Of a DNA stretch of 35,254 bases, positions 17,777-26,111 are shown piece after piece. Under the pieces are notes generated by a model that was not told the origin of the DNA, made no database searches, and worked only from the letters and a program-made list of their open reading frames with translations. This DNA comes from Kangiellaceae bacterium. GTDB taxonomy: Bacteria; Pseudomonadota; Gammaproteobacteria; Enterobacterales; Kangiellaceae. Made by a program: the position numbers and the translations under genes. The DNA is taken from positions 1 to 35,254 of the forward strand of contig JAHRVB010000014.1 in NCBI GenBank assembly GCA_019090895.1. The letters run 5' to 3'. Positions within the stretch are counted from its first letter, which is position 1; every line of letters starts with the position of its first letter.

Positions 17777-18092
17777 GTTTGAGCGCTCTCTGCGTTCGTT
17801 CACTAAAACGCAATGGTTAGTTTGTTATGGAATGATCGGTAACAAAATTTAGAACATTTCATTATTAGACCAAGAACTTGAGTGGTTATATCCAATGCAG
17901 AGAGCTACTCTTTTCAATAAGTTATCCCTAAGTAGGCTTTTATTTTTCTTTAAACAATAGAAATTAAAGTGTGAGAAAGAAACAATTTTCTGTTCATCGT
18001 TTGTTCATTAGGAAACAACTAGAGTTCTATTCAACGGTAATAACTTAAGCATTCAATTATATTGAGCAGAAAAGTTCTTGGAGGAATCTAAA
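17777..18092. other. Intergenic region, weak hairpin, no gene seen
   Basis: The only structure I see is a six-pair hairpin TGCGTT/AACGCA (17791-17796 / 17807-17812) just after the VWA gene, without a T run, which may be a weak terminator. The rest is AT-rich and should hold the promoter of the secreted protein gene; no clear -35/-10 pair stands out. Confidence 0.35.
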
Positions 18093-19118
18093 ATGAACGT
18101 TAATTCAGCCATCGGTTTTATTTTGATCAGTTTATGCATTATCCAACCCGCGATAGCAAATAAACCGAAGAAATTTAAAGTCGAGGCACTCTCAGGCTTT
18201 ACGCAAGCACCTAAAATAACGGTGTATTCCTCTAACGGTGAGAAATATACCCATATCGATAAAACGAAAATATCCAAAGTTAAAGTTGGTATTGGGATTG
18301 AGTGTAAATGGGAAGGGAAAGGTAACAAGGCTTATGATGGCGACCTACGAGTTCCCGGTTACACATCGGTTGGGAATAACTCGCCTTCTGATAAATTGAT
18401 ACCACATTCAAACACTGCATCGAGAGAATTTCGTTTTGATAATGGAAAAGGACAAACGAACAACCCACTTAAAATTTGCAATGAAGAAGTTCAGAAGAAG
18501 CTATCAAAAAATGCAAATAAGAATAAATACCATGTTTTAGCAGAGGGATTTACAGTCAATTACCCAGCCGCACTAAACATAGAATACAAGCTTCAATGTA
18601 ACGCGACTGCTGGCGGGAAAAGTAGTTATGATATAAAACGCAGATTAGTCAATGCTAAAATTGATTGTCAATCGTCAGATTTGGCGAAAAAGCAAATTAA
18701 CAAGGTTAAAGTAAAAAAAGCAGTCTTGTTACCAATGGTATCAAAAGTTTCATTTAACGCAAATCCCGAGGTTCAAGTGGGCAACTGCCCAACCCACATT
18801 GATTTCGTCGGTTCAATTACTGCGACACGAAAGGGAAAAGTAAAGTATCGTTATATTAAAAATAACGGTAAAAAATCACCTGTATTTACGATTAATTTTA
18901 CAAAGGCAGGAACCAAGAAAACTTCTAAATGGGACTTAACCGCTAGTAAACCAAAAGTTGCTAAACGTCTGAAAGCGGGGCCAAGTCGGCAATCTCGCTA
19001 TGAAATTCAGGGGTACTATCGATTAGTTATTGAGTCACCAAAATCGAAATTACAGGCGAAGGCCACGTATAAAGTTGACTGCAATAAGCCTAATGCCGCT
19101 AAGCGACACGGTAATTAG
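18093..19118 (+). CDS. Secreted six-cysteine protein with two beta-sandwich-like halves
   Basis: The ATG at 18093 has a strong GGAGGA seven bases upstream. The 341-residue product has a signal peptide (about 1-22, ending PAIA). Six cysteines remain in the mature part (71, 129, 169, 192, 232, 330), suggesting three disulfides. The C-terminal half (about 215-332) reads as an Ig-like secreted domain: NCPTHIDFVGSITA, then a V-x-Y-R-Y strand, PVFTINFTKAGTKK, and a closing YRLVIESP...YKVDC. That pattern, Cys-Pro at the start and a final Cys about 100 residues later, occurs in extracellular domains of many bacteria. The N-terminal half may be a related, more divergent copy. The protein is very basic (Lys-rich). 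No enzymatic motif is seen. Function is unknown. Confidence 0.82.
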   Translation: MNVNSAIGFILISLCIIQPAIANKPKKFKVEALSGFTQAPKITVYSSNGEKYTHIDKTKISKVKVGIGIECKWEGKGNKAYDGDLRVPGYTSVGNNSPSDKLIPHSNTASREFRFDNGKGQTNNPLKICNEEVQKKLSKNANKNKYHVLAEGFTVNYPAALNIEYKLQCNATAGGKSSYDIKRRLVNAKIDCQSSDLAKKQINKVKVKKAVLLPMVSKVSFNANPEVQVGNCPTHIDFVGSITATRKGKVKYRYIKNNGKKSPVFTINFTKAGTKKTSKWDLTASKPKVAKRLKAGPSRQSRYEIQGYYRLVIESPKSKLQAKATYKVDCNKPNAAKRHGN

Positions 19119-19311
19119 CGGTGTGAGCTCTCTATTTCAATTATGACGATTGATATTGGTTTGCTAGCTAAAGGCGAAAGTTAGCTAAAGTATAAAAGGT
19201 ATTAGTAATGGCTATATCCAATATAGAAAGATAATAGTCTAAGAATTTGTACTGGTTATTCTCTCCCTATACACTCAATTACATCGATTGATTCAGGGGT
19301 TGGTGCTAAAA

Positions 19312-19989
19312 ATGAAGATAATTATTGCAGATGAGTTGCCACTTTTCAGAGATTCTTTAGCCAGAATTGTCTGCCGCATTATTCCAAACATTGAGGTTAT
19401 TAAAGTTAATTCCTTTGATCAGTTGGAAGAGCAACTCCAAGCACACTCTGATATTGCCATGGTTTTTATGGACCTCCATGTTCCTGGCAACAGTGGCTTA
19501 TCAGCCATCGCTTTGCTTCAAACCGATTTTCCTAAAGTGAAACTGGTGATTGTTTCGGCGACAGAGTCTCCAATGATTGTTTATAGAACGATCAAACTCG
19601 GCGGGCGCGGTTTTATTCCCAAGGCAGCAAACCAAAAGACTTTCAGCCAAGCCGTCAGTGCAATTCATACCGGTAAAATTTGGATACCGAAAGAGCTAAA
19701 ACCAAGAGAATTGGATTCTCACAGTCACTCAGTTGTTCCCGTTAAAACTTGTGATAAGAACGAATGTCTTTCGGAAAAAATAGCGTCTCTTAGTCCAAGG
19801 CAATTCAAGGTGCTGTCAATGATCAGCGATGGTAAACTCAATAAACAAATCGCTTATATGCTGGAGTTGCGAGAGGGCACAGTTAAACACCACGTTAGCC
19901 TGATTCTACAAAAATTAAATGTGATAAATCGAACAGCTGCATCCAACATGTTTAACCGACTGAAAGTAGAGAAAAGACTTAGTCGCTAA
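19312..19989 (+). CDS. Orphan NarL/LuxR-type response regulator
   Basis: The 225-residue product (ATG at 19312; AGGGG 12 bases upstream, and MKIIIADELPLFRDSL is the usual receiver start) has a receiver domain with Asp8-Glu9, phospho-acceptor Asp54 (VFMDLHVPG), Ser82 and Lys104. A linker of about 40 residues leads to a LuxR-type helix-turn-helix (about 155-215: LSPRQFKVLSMISDGKLNKQIA, TVKHHVSLILQKLNV, NRTAA). It should be a DNA-binding transcriptional regulator. No histidine kinase is adjacent, so its partner must be elsewhere. It is monocistronic, with an untranslated, possibly structured RNA region immediately downstream. Confidence 0.92.
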   Translation: MKIIIADELPLFRDSLARIVCRIIPNIEVIKVNSFDQLEEQLQAHSDIAMVFMDLHVPGNSGLSAIALLQTDFPKVKLVIVSATESPMIVYRTIKLGGRGFIPKAANQKTFSQAVSAIHTGKIWIPKELKPRELDSHSHSVVPVKTCDKNECLSEKIASLSPRQFKVLSMISDGKLNKQIAYMLELREGTVKHHVSLILQKLNVINRTAASNMFNRLKVEKRLSR

Positions 19990-20135
19990 ATTGTCATTTT
20001 TCAAAAAAACTTAATTTTAAAACACTTTTCGATTAATAAAATATCAGAAGTGGATGTCAGCGATTCATTTCTTCCAGCCCTAATTCGTGATAAACATAAT
20101 AAGTTAAACGCTTCCGGGCTGATTACACCTATTTG

Positions 20136-20205
20136 CATTTCTTAAAATTAACAGCGGACTGTGACTGATAATTCGAATTAATTTTACCAAAATCGTTAAG
20201 AAATG
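20136..20205. repeat. Long-spaced perfect inverted repeat with nested repeat
   Basis: CATTTCTTAA (20136-20145) is complementary to TTAAGAAATG (20196-20205). Nested inside, AAAATTAA (20144-20151) pairs with TTAATTTT (20178-20185). The arm plus its flank, TTTGCATTTCTTAA (20132-20145), is also the exact complement of 14 bases inside the 20447-20836 gene (20491-20504). Confidence 0.45.
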
Positions 20206-20420
20206 AAGGATATAGTGCTTAATCGATTTGGGACCGCAGGAAACTGCAGTTCGATGGACCTTTTTGGGGCTGGCAACGGACTTTCATAAGGCGATGAGAA
20301 GGGAATAAAGTCATTGAAGAGAGTCCCAGATAACCGACATGGGAGTAAATTAGCGATTCTTGACAAATACTTTGGTTTGTTTCGAGTCTATCCGGGCGAG
20401 GGAGAATACCCGTGAGTTAA
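20206..20420 (+). ncRNA. Candidate structured RNA rich in GGA motifs
   Basis: No coding frame covers this part of a 457-base gap (19990-20446). It contains at least eight GGA trinucleotides in about 215 bases, several as ANGGA (AAGGA, AUGGA, ACGGA, AGGGA twice), the core recognised by CsrA/RsmA. Several short helices are possible: GCAG-GAAA-CTGC within ATCGA...TCGAT (from about 20222 to 20254), GACTTT/AAAGTC around 20280-20315, and CGGG/CCCG around 20394-20412. A CsrB/RsmZ-like RNA is one reading. The strand is inferred from the GGA motifs, and I see no clear terminator or promoter, so confidence is low. It does not match the c-di-GMP (GEMM) or cobalamin riboswitch signatures. Confidence 0.3.
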
Positions 20421-20446
20421 ATGCAGAATAGTCTCTTACTGATTAA

Positions 20447-20836
20447 TTAGAACATCCGTCGTTCAACGCCTTTTACAAGCTTTTGTATTGTTAAGAAATG
20501 CAAAGAGCTTATTTCCCACTTCTCGGTAGGTTCAGGTTTACCTTTGGGGTTGTTATGGTCTGGCTTAAAAAGTTGAAGTTGGTTTTTTAAATAGGTTTCC
20601 AAATCAATAAGCGCCTTAGCTTCAAGCCTGTTGCCTACTTCACCAAGATCTCGCATTGCAATTTCACTTATTTTCAATAGGACTGTTTTAGAGCGTTTGT
20701 GGGGGCGTTCAGGATCGCTATTAATTGGCCAACTGAAAGTCGCTAAATATTGGTGCTTGCTATCTTGAACAAGTAGCTCGGCGTCTCCTGGCAATAATTC
20801 AGTCAGTGTTTCGGTAATGGTATTATGGTTTATCAC
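20447..20836 (-). CDS. Hypothetical protein, 129 aa
   Basis: I do not recognise this protein. It starts at a GTG with AAGGA seven to eight bases upstream, giving reasonable start support. The product is soluble, with no signal peptide or membrane segment. It has a strand-rich first half (GDAELLVQDSKHQYLATFSWPI), a conserved-looking helix KTVLLKISEIAMRDLGEV, a second helix ALIDLETYLKNQLQLF, and a basic C-terminus (KLVKGVERRMF). It is monocistronic and diverges from the pilus ATPase gene, with a symmetric promoter-like inverted repeat in between, so the two may be co-regulated. Confidence 0.7.
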   Translation of the reverse strand: MINHNTITETLTELLPGDAELLVQDSKHQYLATFSWPINSDPERPHKRSKTVLLKISEIAMRDLGEVGNRLEAKALIDLETYLKNQLQLFKPDHNNPKGKPEPTEKWEISSLHFLTIQKLVKGVERRMF

Positions 20837-20903
20837 TGATCTATCCTTGAATGGTTAAAACTGCCGAACTTATACAATTAAGCCCTGTGTTCATTGGCGA
20901 CCA

Positions 20904-20934
20904 AGCATTATAATTGATTGATTAATATAATGCT
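20904..20934. promoter_or_regulatory. Inverted repeat with symmetric -10-like elements
   Basis: AGCATTATA (20904-20912) and TATAATGCT (20926-20934) are perfect complements with a 13-base spacer. The second arm carries TATAAT pointing right (20926-20931) and the first carries its complement ATTATA pointing left (20907-20912). This lies in the gap between the divergent 20836 and 21099 genes and could be overlapping divergent promoters or an operator. Confidence 0.45.
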
Positions 20935-21098
20935 CGACGTAAATCACAGTTAATAGAACTGAATACTATAAAAATATATAGTTTTAGTAATGAAAATGTA
21001 GACTTATATTTTTGATTAATAAACAATTTAGTGAGTATTAGAGTAAAACTGTAGTAATATCTTGAAACTCTATGGGAATACAAGAGAACAACTAACAT

Positions 21099-22634
21099 AT
21101 GGATCTAATCGAACTATTGGCCGCAATGGTTGTTCAACAGGCGTCAGATTTGTTTATAAGTGTAGATTGTGAACCTTTGATAAAAGTAGAGGGTAAGATT
21201 CGACCGGTTCGAGATCAACGATTGGACGAACAAACCAATCACGACTTAATTTACTCGATTTTAGATGAGTCTGAAATTGCAACTTTTAACCAAGAAAAAG
21301 AACTTAATAAGTCGCTCAAAATAGAATCATTAGGCCGATTTCGTATCAATGTATTCCAGCAAAGTGGCGAACCGGCCATGGTAGTCCGCTACATCAAAAA
21401 AATTATTCCATCTCTTGAAGATTTGGGCTTACCTGATGGTCTCAAAGACTTAATCATGTTGGAAAGAGGTTTAATTCTTCTGGTCGGGTCTACTGGTACC
21501 GGTAAGTCAACGACTTTGGCATCAATGATCGATTATCGAAATACAAATCAAGCAGGTCATATATTAACGATTGAAGATCCAATCGAATTTACTCACAGAA
21601 ATAAAAAGAGTTTAGTTAATCAAAGGGAAGTGGGGGTCGATACAGAGTCGTTTGAAATAGCACTGAAGAATGCGATGCGTGAAGCTCCCGATGTAATACT
21701 AATAGGTGAAATTCGAGATCGTCAAACGATGAAACAAGCGCTTACCTATGCCGAGACAGGCCACCTCTGTTTAGCGACATTACATGCGAGTAATGCCAAT
21801 CAAGCTCTAGAGCGTATTTTTAATTTTTTCCCTGAAGAAGCAAAACAACAAATCCTTCAAGATCTTGCACTAAATCTACGAGCTGTTGTCGCACAAAGAT
21901 TATGTATTGGGCTAAAGAGCCGAAGGGTAGCTGCCGTTGAAATGATGCAAGTAACACCCTATGTGAAAGAGCTAATTGAGTTTGGTAAAATTGAAGAAAT
22001 TAGAGATGCGATGGAGCGAGCTGAAGATAAAGTGAATCAGACTTTTGACCAGTGTTTGTATAAGCTCATTAAGGAAGAAAAAATCACACTGGAGGAAGGT
22101 CTTCGAAAAGCTGACTCGAAAAACAATCTGGCGCTTAAGTTTCGGTTGGAATCTGATAATGGAAATGAAAAAGAGACCAGTAAGAAAGATAATGGCAGTA
22201 AAGCAGAATATTCAATCGATAAGGATGCCGATTTTGAACATTATCAAACTTACTCAATAAAACCGCTAAAATCAAATAGTAATACTGACACGACAACGCA
22301 GAAAGTAAATATGGCATTGATGCTTGCTTTAGACAGTAAAGGGTTAAGATTGGTGGAGAGAAATGCCGATCTTGAAGTTCAGTATTCGTTTGGAAAAAAG
22401 CGAGAGGAGAGCCTGAAGCTGGAGTCAATTTCTGGTAAGCCAGAGCGTTTTAATTATATGAGTTCTGATGATAAAGAGTACACAACGTTAGTCATCACTA
22501 TTTTGGACGTGAGTAAGGAAAAAGCAATTTTTAGAATCTCGGCAACTAAGAAAAAATCGGTGTACTCAGATAGTCAGCGACAACTTAACGAAGGAATGGG
22601 GTCTTTGCTTAAAGTCTTCCCTATTAATGGATAA
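21099..22634 (+). CDS. pilU: PilU-like type IV pilus ATPase fused to a DUF4136-like domain
   Basis: Residues 1-350 are a PilT/PilU retraction ATPase: Walker A GSTGTGKST (130-138), Asp box TIEDPIEF (157-164), Walker B VILIGEIRD (199-207) and His box TGHLCLATLHA (220-230). NQTFDQCLYKLI and RKADSKNNLALKFRL at 313-350 match the C-terminus of PilU (about 380 residues) rather than PilT. Here the protein continues to 511. A charged linker (351-375) leads to a domain (about 376-510) resembling DUF4136: DADFEHYQTYSI, ALDSKGLRLVERNADLEVQYS, TTLVITILDVSKEKAIFRISA and a final helix ending KVFPING. DUF4136 is normally found in exported lipoproteins, so its presence on a cytoplasmic ATPase is odd. No pilT or pilus gene is adjacent. 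A seven-codon frame (21072-21095) ends just before the ATG. Confidence 0.9.
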   Translation: MDLIELLAAMVVQQASDLFISVDCEPLIKVEGKIRPVRDQRLDEQTNHDLIYSILDESEIATFNQEKELNKSLKIESLGRFRINVFQQSGEPAMVVRYIKKIIPSLEDLGLPDGLKDLIMLERGLILLVGSTGTGKSTTLASMIDYRNTNQAGHILTIEDPIEFTHRNKKSLVNQREVGVDTESFEIALKNAMREAPDVILIGEIRDRQTMKQALTYAETGHLCLATLHASNANQALERIFNFFPEEAKQQILQDLALNLRAVVAQRLCIGLKSRRVAAVEMMQVTPYVKELIEFGKIEEIRDAMERAEDKVNQTFDQCLYKLIKEEKITLEEGLRKADSKNNLALKFRLESDNGNEKETSKKDNGSKAEYSIDKDADFEHYQTYSIKPLKSNSNTDTTTQKVNMALMLALDSKGLRLVERNADLEVQYSFGKKREESLKLESISGKPERFNYMSSDDKEYTTLVITILDVSKEKAIFRISATKKKSVYSDSQRQLNEGMGSLLKVFPING

Positions 22635-22715
22635 ATTGTCTTTTGGCTCGCATAGATTATTGAACGAATAGATACATTCAGACACCTATTTAAACTAAAA
22701 GTTATTGTTAATAAA

Positions 22716-25055
22716 TTGAAATCTAAAATCTCCCTAGGTTCGCTCCTTCTAGACGCTAATATCCACCAGCTATATGTCGGTACAGAGTTTCGTCAAATAG
22801 AGCCGCGAGTATCGGCACTAATTTATAATTTGTATCTAAATAAAAATAGTATAGTGACACGAGAAGAGTTAATTAATTCTGTCTGGAATTCGCAAGTCGT
22901 TAGTAATAATGCGCTTAATAGAGCTGTTTCACAAGCACGAAAAGTACTGTCACTTTCTACCAAACCATCCCCCTGTATCGAGACAGTTCCAAGAGTGGGA
23001 TATAAATTGGTTATTATCAATGAATCATCGGATGTTGCAGAAAAACCTTTAGGAAAAGAGTGCAATTTTGTAAGGCACTACGAAAAAGAAAATAGCAATA
23101 GAACTAATGGAAAAGAAACAAATTTAGAAGAGCCTATCAGTAACGAGAACGAAAGCCGTTTAAAAAAATCTACTAGCAAGCGAATAAAAAACAACCTTAA
23201 GAGTAGTCCATGGCTATCCTTTTGGAATAAAAACACCGCGGAAGGATTTAATTTCTCTAGTCTAAAAGTGGCAATATTTATTGTTTTTACCGTTTCACTC
23301 TTAACTCGATACGTTTATCAGGAATTTATTTCGAATGAAATCCCCGCACAGTATTCGCAAAGAGTAATAACTACTACGTCAGGTGTTGAAAGGCTCGGGA
23401 AGTTCTCGCCTGACGGTCGTTTCATGGCCTATGTAGGATCGATATCAGGTAGTAGAATATTCAATTTATTCGTTAAAAATTTAACGGATGACTCGGTTGT
23501 TCAAATAACTAATGATGAATTCCATATTGTCGACTTTTCATGGAGTCCAAACTCTAAGAAAATTGTTCTTAGTCGTTGGAATAGTATTCACGATCGTCGT
23601 TGTGCAATCGATTTGTTAGAATTTAATAGAGTTACTTTATCGGTTAAAAGTCAAACTATTATGAACTGCTCTGAACGCGCTGCGGTCCATTTAGCATGGA
23701 ATGGTTCGAGCGATATGATCTTTTTCAATTCTAGGGAATCGTACGATAAACCTTATTACATTGAAGCTTTTTCACTGCTTTCTAAACGAACTGAACAACT
23801 TACCTTACCACCCCAGTCTGGAAACTATCGTGGCGACTATTATGTCAGTGGAAACACTTCTGGAACCATGATTGCAGTGATTCGCTATCTCGGAACCTAC
23901 GATATGAACCTAGATATATTTGAAACGGATAGCCGGCAACTAATATACAACCGTCAGCTGAGTAAGGGTATCGACGGATTGAGCTGGATGGGGCAGAATC
24001 GTTTACTTCTTAGACGCGGAAATAACCTCTACAAATACGATTTTCAAACCGATAAACAAGAATTTTTTTACGCAATTGGCAAGAATTCTGGGGATATTGG
24101 CTCAGATGCAAACGGACGGCGAGTACTTTTTTCTACCGCAGATACTGATATCAATTTAGTGGAATACAAACTCAATTTAGTCACTCAGTCGGAGACTGCT
24201 CGAAAAGACGAAATTTCGGAAGAAATCTTGCTAAAAAGTAACGCTAAGCTGGTAGAAGCTTCCAGTGGCGTTGAAATAATGCCAAGTTACTCAAATGACT
24301 TTAAACAAATGGCATTCCTCTCTAACCGCAGCGGAAAGTATCAAATTTGGTTGTTAGATGCTGAAAATAAGCTGAGTCAACTGACACAATCTCCGGTATC
24401 ACTTAGCATTAATGCGTTGCAGTGGTCACCGGATAAAAAGCTAATATTAATCCAGCATGATGATGAAATATTTACCGTAGAAACACGGAGTGGCACCATT
24501 ACGCGAGTAATCGATCGTTCTCATAGAATTGCTGTGGCCAACTGGTCATTTGACGGTAGAGCAGTATTTTATTCATCAGAAAAATCTGGTCAATGGCAAA
24601 TCTGGAAGTATTCGTTTGAATCCGGAAAACACCAGCAGATAACTCAACAAGGTGGTTATTCGGCCAAGCAAGCAAAAAATGGTGATCTGTATCTCAGTAG
24701 GATTCACGAGCCTGGACTTTGGTTATTAAAGGCAAAAAGAGACCCAACTAGCGATATCTTAACTTCAGGTTTTACTACCCCAAAACTGCTGATCGAACGT
24801 TTTAGCGGGACTAATTGGATGGGTTGGAGATTAACAGGTTCTTATATTTACTATTTTGGCAGTGTTCCCAACTTAGATGTGACTTCTCCGCTGAGTTATG
24901 GGGTGATGAAATTCAATTTGAAATCTGAAATCAGTGAAATGATGATTCCATTCAAAAGAAATCAACTCCGTTACTTTGACGTTAGCCCTACAAAAGTGAT
25001 TATTACTGAACACTCAAAAAATGAAGGAAGTATTCAGTTACTTTCACCGGACTGA
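22716..25055 (+). CDS. Winged-helix, one-membrane-helix, beta-propeller regulator (CadC/TolB-like)
   Basis: The 779-residue product joins a cytoplasmic OmpR/CadC-type winged helix (about 1-100; the ALNRAVSQARKVL recognition helix, then ETVPRVGYKLV) to a polar linker, a single membrane helix (about 183-201) and a large extracytoplasmic part built of TolB/PD40 propeller blades. Repeated signatures are FSPDGRFMAYV, WSPNSKKIVLSRW, AFLSNRSGKYQIWLLD, WSPDKKLILIQ and WSFDGRAVFYSSEKSGQWQIW. It is a one-component transmembrane regulator likely to sense something in the periplasm. The start is TTG at 22716, the only usable initiation codon in the open frame, with a weak ribosome binding site. It follows the pilus ATPase by 81 bases, and its last 12 bases overlap the 25044-26084 gene tail to tail. 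Confidence 0.88.
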   Translation: MKSKISLGSLLLDANIHQLYVGTEFRQIEPRVSALIYNLYLNKNSIVTREELINSVWNSQVVSNNALNRAVSQARKVLSLSTKPSPCIETVPRVGYKLVIINESSDVAEKPLGKECNFVRHYEKENSNRTNGKETNLEEPISNENESRLKKSTSKRIKNNLKSSPWLSFWNKNTAEGFNFSSLKVAIFIVFTVSLLTRYVYQEFISNEIPAQYSQRVITTTSGVERLGKFSPDGRFMAYVGSISGSRIFNLFVKNLTDDSVVQITNDEFHIVDFSWSPNSKKIVLSRWNSIHDRRCAIDLLEFNRVTLSVKSQTIMNCSERAAVHLAWNGSSDMIFFNSRESYDKPYYIEAFSLLSKRTEQLTLPPQSGNYRGDYYVSGNTSGTMIAVIRYLGTYDMNLDIFETDSRQLIYNRQLSKGIDGLSWMGQNRLLLRRGNNLYKYDFQTDKQEFFYAIGKNSGDIGSDANGRRVLFSTADTDINLVEYKLNLVTQSETARKDEISEEILLKSNAKLVEASSGVEIMPSYSNDFKQMAFLSNRSGKYQIWLLDAENKLSQLTQSPVSLSINALQWSPDKKLILIQHDDEIFTVETRSGTITRVIDRSHRIAVANWSFDGRAVFYSSEKSGQWQIWKYSFESGKHQQITQQGGYSAKQAKNGDLYLSRIHEPGLWLLKAKRDPTSDILTSGFTTPKLLIERFSGTNWMGWRLTGSYIYYFGSVPNLDVTSPLSYGVMKFNLKSEISEMMIPFKRNQLRYFDVSPTKVIITEHSKNEGSIQLLSPD

Positions 25056-26084
25056 GCTCACTTCAGCATTGTCGTCGGAACGAACCAGTTCAATGATAAA
25101 ATTTGGATTTGAAAATGGAACTAAATGTTCTTGCTCTTCTAAATGGTAATAGCGTCGTTTCTTTGACTCGCTCACAATATTCTTGTAATATTTTTCTGCA
25201 TCGCTTCTCCATCGGGCTAATTCCTGTTTTTTGTCTGAATCATTCTCTTTTTCGATGTAGCCAATTTCAAAGTCAGTGTCAATAATTGAGATTGGTAAGT
25301 TTCTCGGGAAAAGTAGAACTTTCGCATTCCTTAGGTCTTCAGCATAGAGTGAGATTTCATGGAACTGAGAGATCAAATTATGACGCTCAAGCCGTTTGTT
25401 CATAATTTCATCTATGTATTTCCAATTGGTATCAGGATCCATTTGAGACATTTTTTTTAGATCTGCCAATTCATAACCATTTTTTTGATTCGCTCTTTTA
25501 TCATATTTTCCTTGTGAAATATATTCGACGTATCGACTTAGATTATTTTTAAATGGAAGCGCATCGTTTGAATAACGATTGATAGAATAAGGTGTAAGAA
25601 CATCGGGATCGACCAAAATGACCTTGTGATCCCCTACATTTCGGAGTTTGTCAAAATATTGAAGTAAACTGATGTTTGCACTAGCGAAGGATATGAAGGT
25701 AATATTTTTTAATTTTAGTTGTGCCACTAATTTTGACAGCGCCTTCCCAAACTCAATGTAGCCAAGTTTCGTTTTGTCGAGTTCTAATGCACGTTTTTCC
25801 GAGAGCAATTGACCATGTCTATCGATACTAATGGTAGGATAAATCTTCGCTAGTTTGGGAGCCAGCCGAGCATACCAAGCTGAATCTGAGTTCCAGTAGT
25901 CTGTCGGTCCAGATAATAGGACAATTGTTCTGTTCGATTTTTGTGATGTTGACTCCGTTTTATCCAACCAATGTGTGACGGTTAATTGATAGTCGTCTAT
26001 GGTAAGTGCTTCCATTAGATAATCGCTCGCAAGCGAATAATTACTGCCAAGATAAAGCATGATTGCTAAAATGTGGGCTTTCAT
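25044..26084 (-). CDS. Exported alpha/beta-hydrolase-like protein with degenerate nucleophile elbow
   Basis: The ATG is preceded by AAGGAGAG, an almost ideal ribosome binding site. A short signal peptide (about 1-20) is followed by an alpha/beta-hydrolase outline: strand TIVLLSGPTDYWN (53-65), SIDRHGQ (86-92), the elbow position ITFISFASANIS (Ser135), the strand KVILVDPDVLTP (154-165) and a late EQEHLVPFSNP with His320. The elbow reads F-A-S-A-N instead of G-x-S-x-G, so the nucleophile site is abnormal, although Ser135 and His320 are placed as expected. The 346 residues include a helical, charged insertion (about 185-310). It is the second gene of a unit with the SGNH hydrolase at 26112, 27 bases away. 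It may be a non-catalytic or altered hydrolase; the substrate is unknown. Confidence 0.7.
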   Translation of the reverse strand: MKAHILAIMLYLGSNYSLASDYLMEALTIDDYQLTVTHWLDKTESTSQKSNRTIVLLSGPTDYWNSDSAWYARLAPKLAKIYPTISIDRHGQLLSEKRALELDKTKLGYIEFGKALSKLVAQLKLKNITFISFASANISLLQYFDKLRNVGDHKVILVDPDVLTPYSINRYSNDALPFKNNLSRYVEYISQGKYDKRANQKNGYELADLKKMSQMDPDTNWKYIDEIMNKRLERHNLISQFHEISLYAEDLRNAKVLLFPRNLPISIIDTDFEIGYIEKENDSDKKQELARWRSDAEKYYKNIVSESKKRRYYHLEEQEHLVPFSNPNFIIELVRSDDNAEVSSVR

Positions 26085-26111
26085 TAAGCTCTCCTTGCGA
26101 GAGTTGAAACA

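Noticed and set aside
20101..20160. Remnant of a duplicated end of the 20447-20836 gene, suggested by a 14-base inverted match
   Set aside because: Similarity does not extend convincingly beyond about 20 bases, so it is not enough for a duplication call.
20216..20420. c-di-GMP (GEMM) or cobalamin riboswitch
   Set aside because: The conserved GEMM core and the cobalamin box are absent, and the region is not directly ahead of a gene on its strand.
21072..21095. Seven-codon leader peptide before the pilus ATPase gene
   Set aside because: It ends three bases before the ATG, but has no clear ribosome site and no attenuator-like hairpins, so chance is likely.
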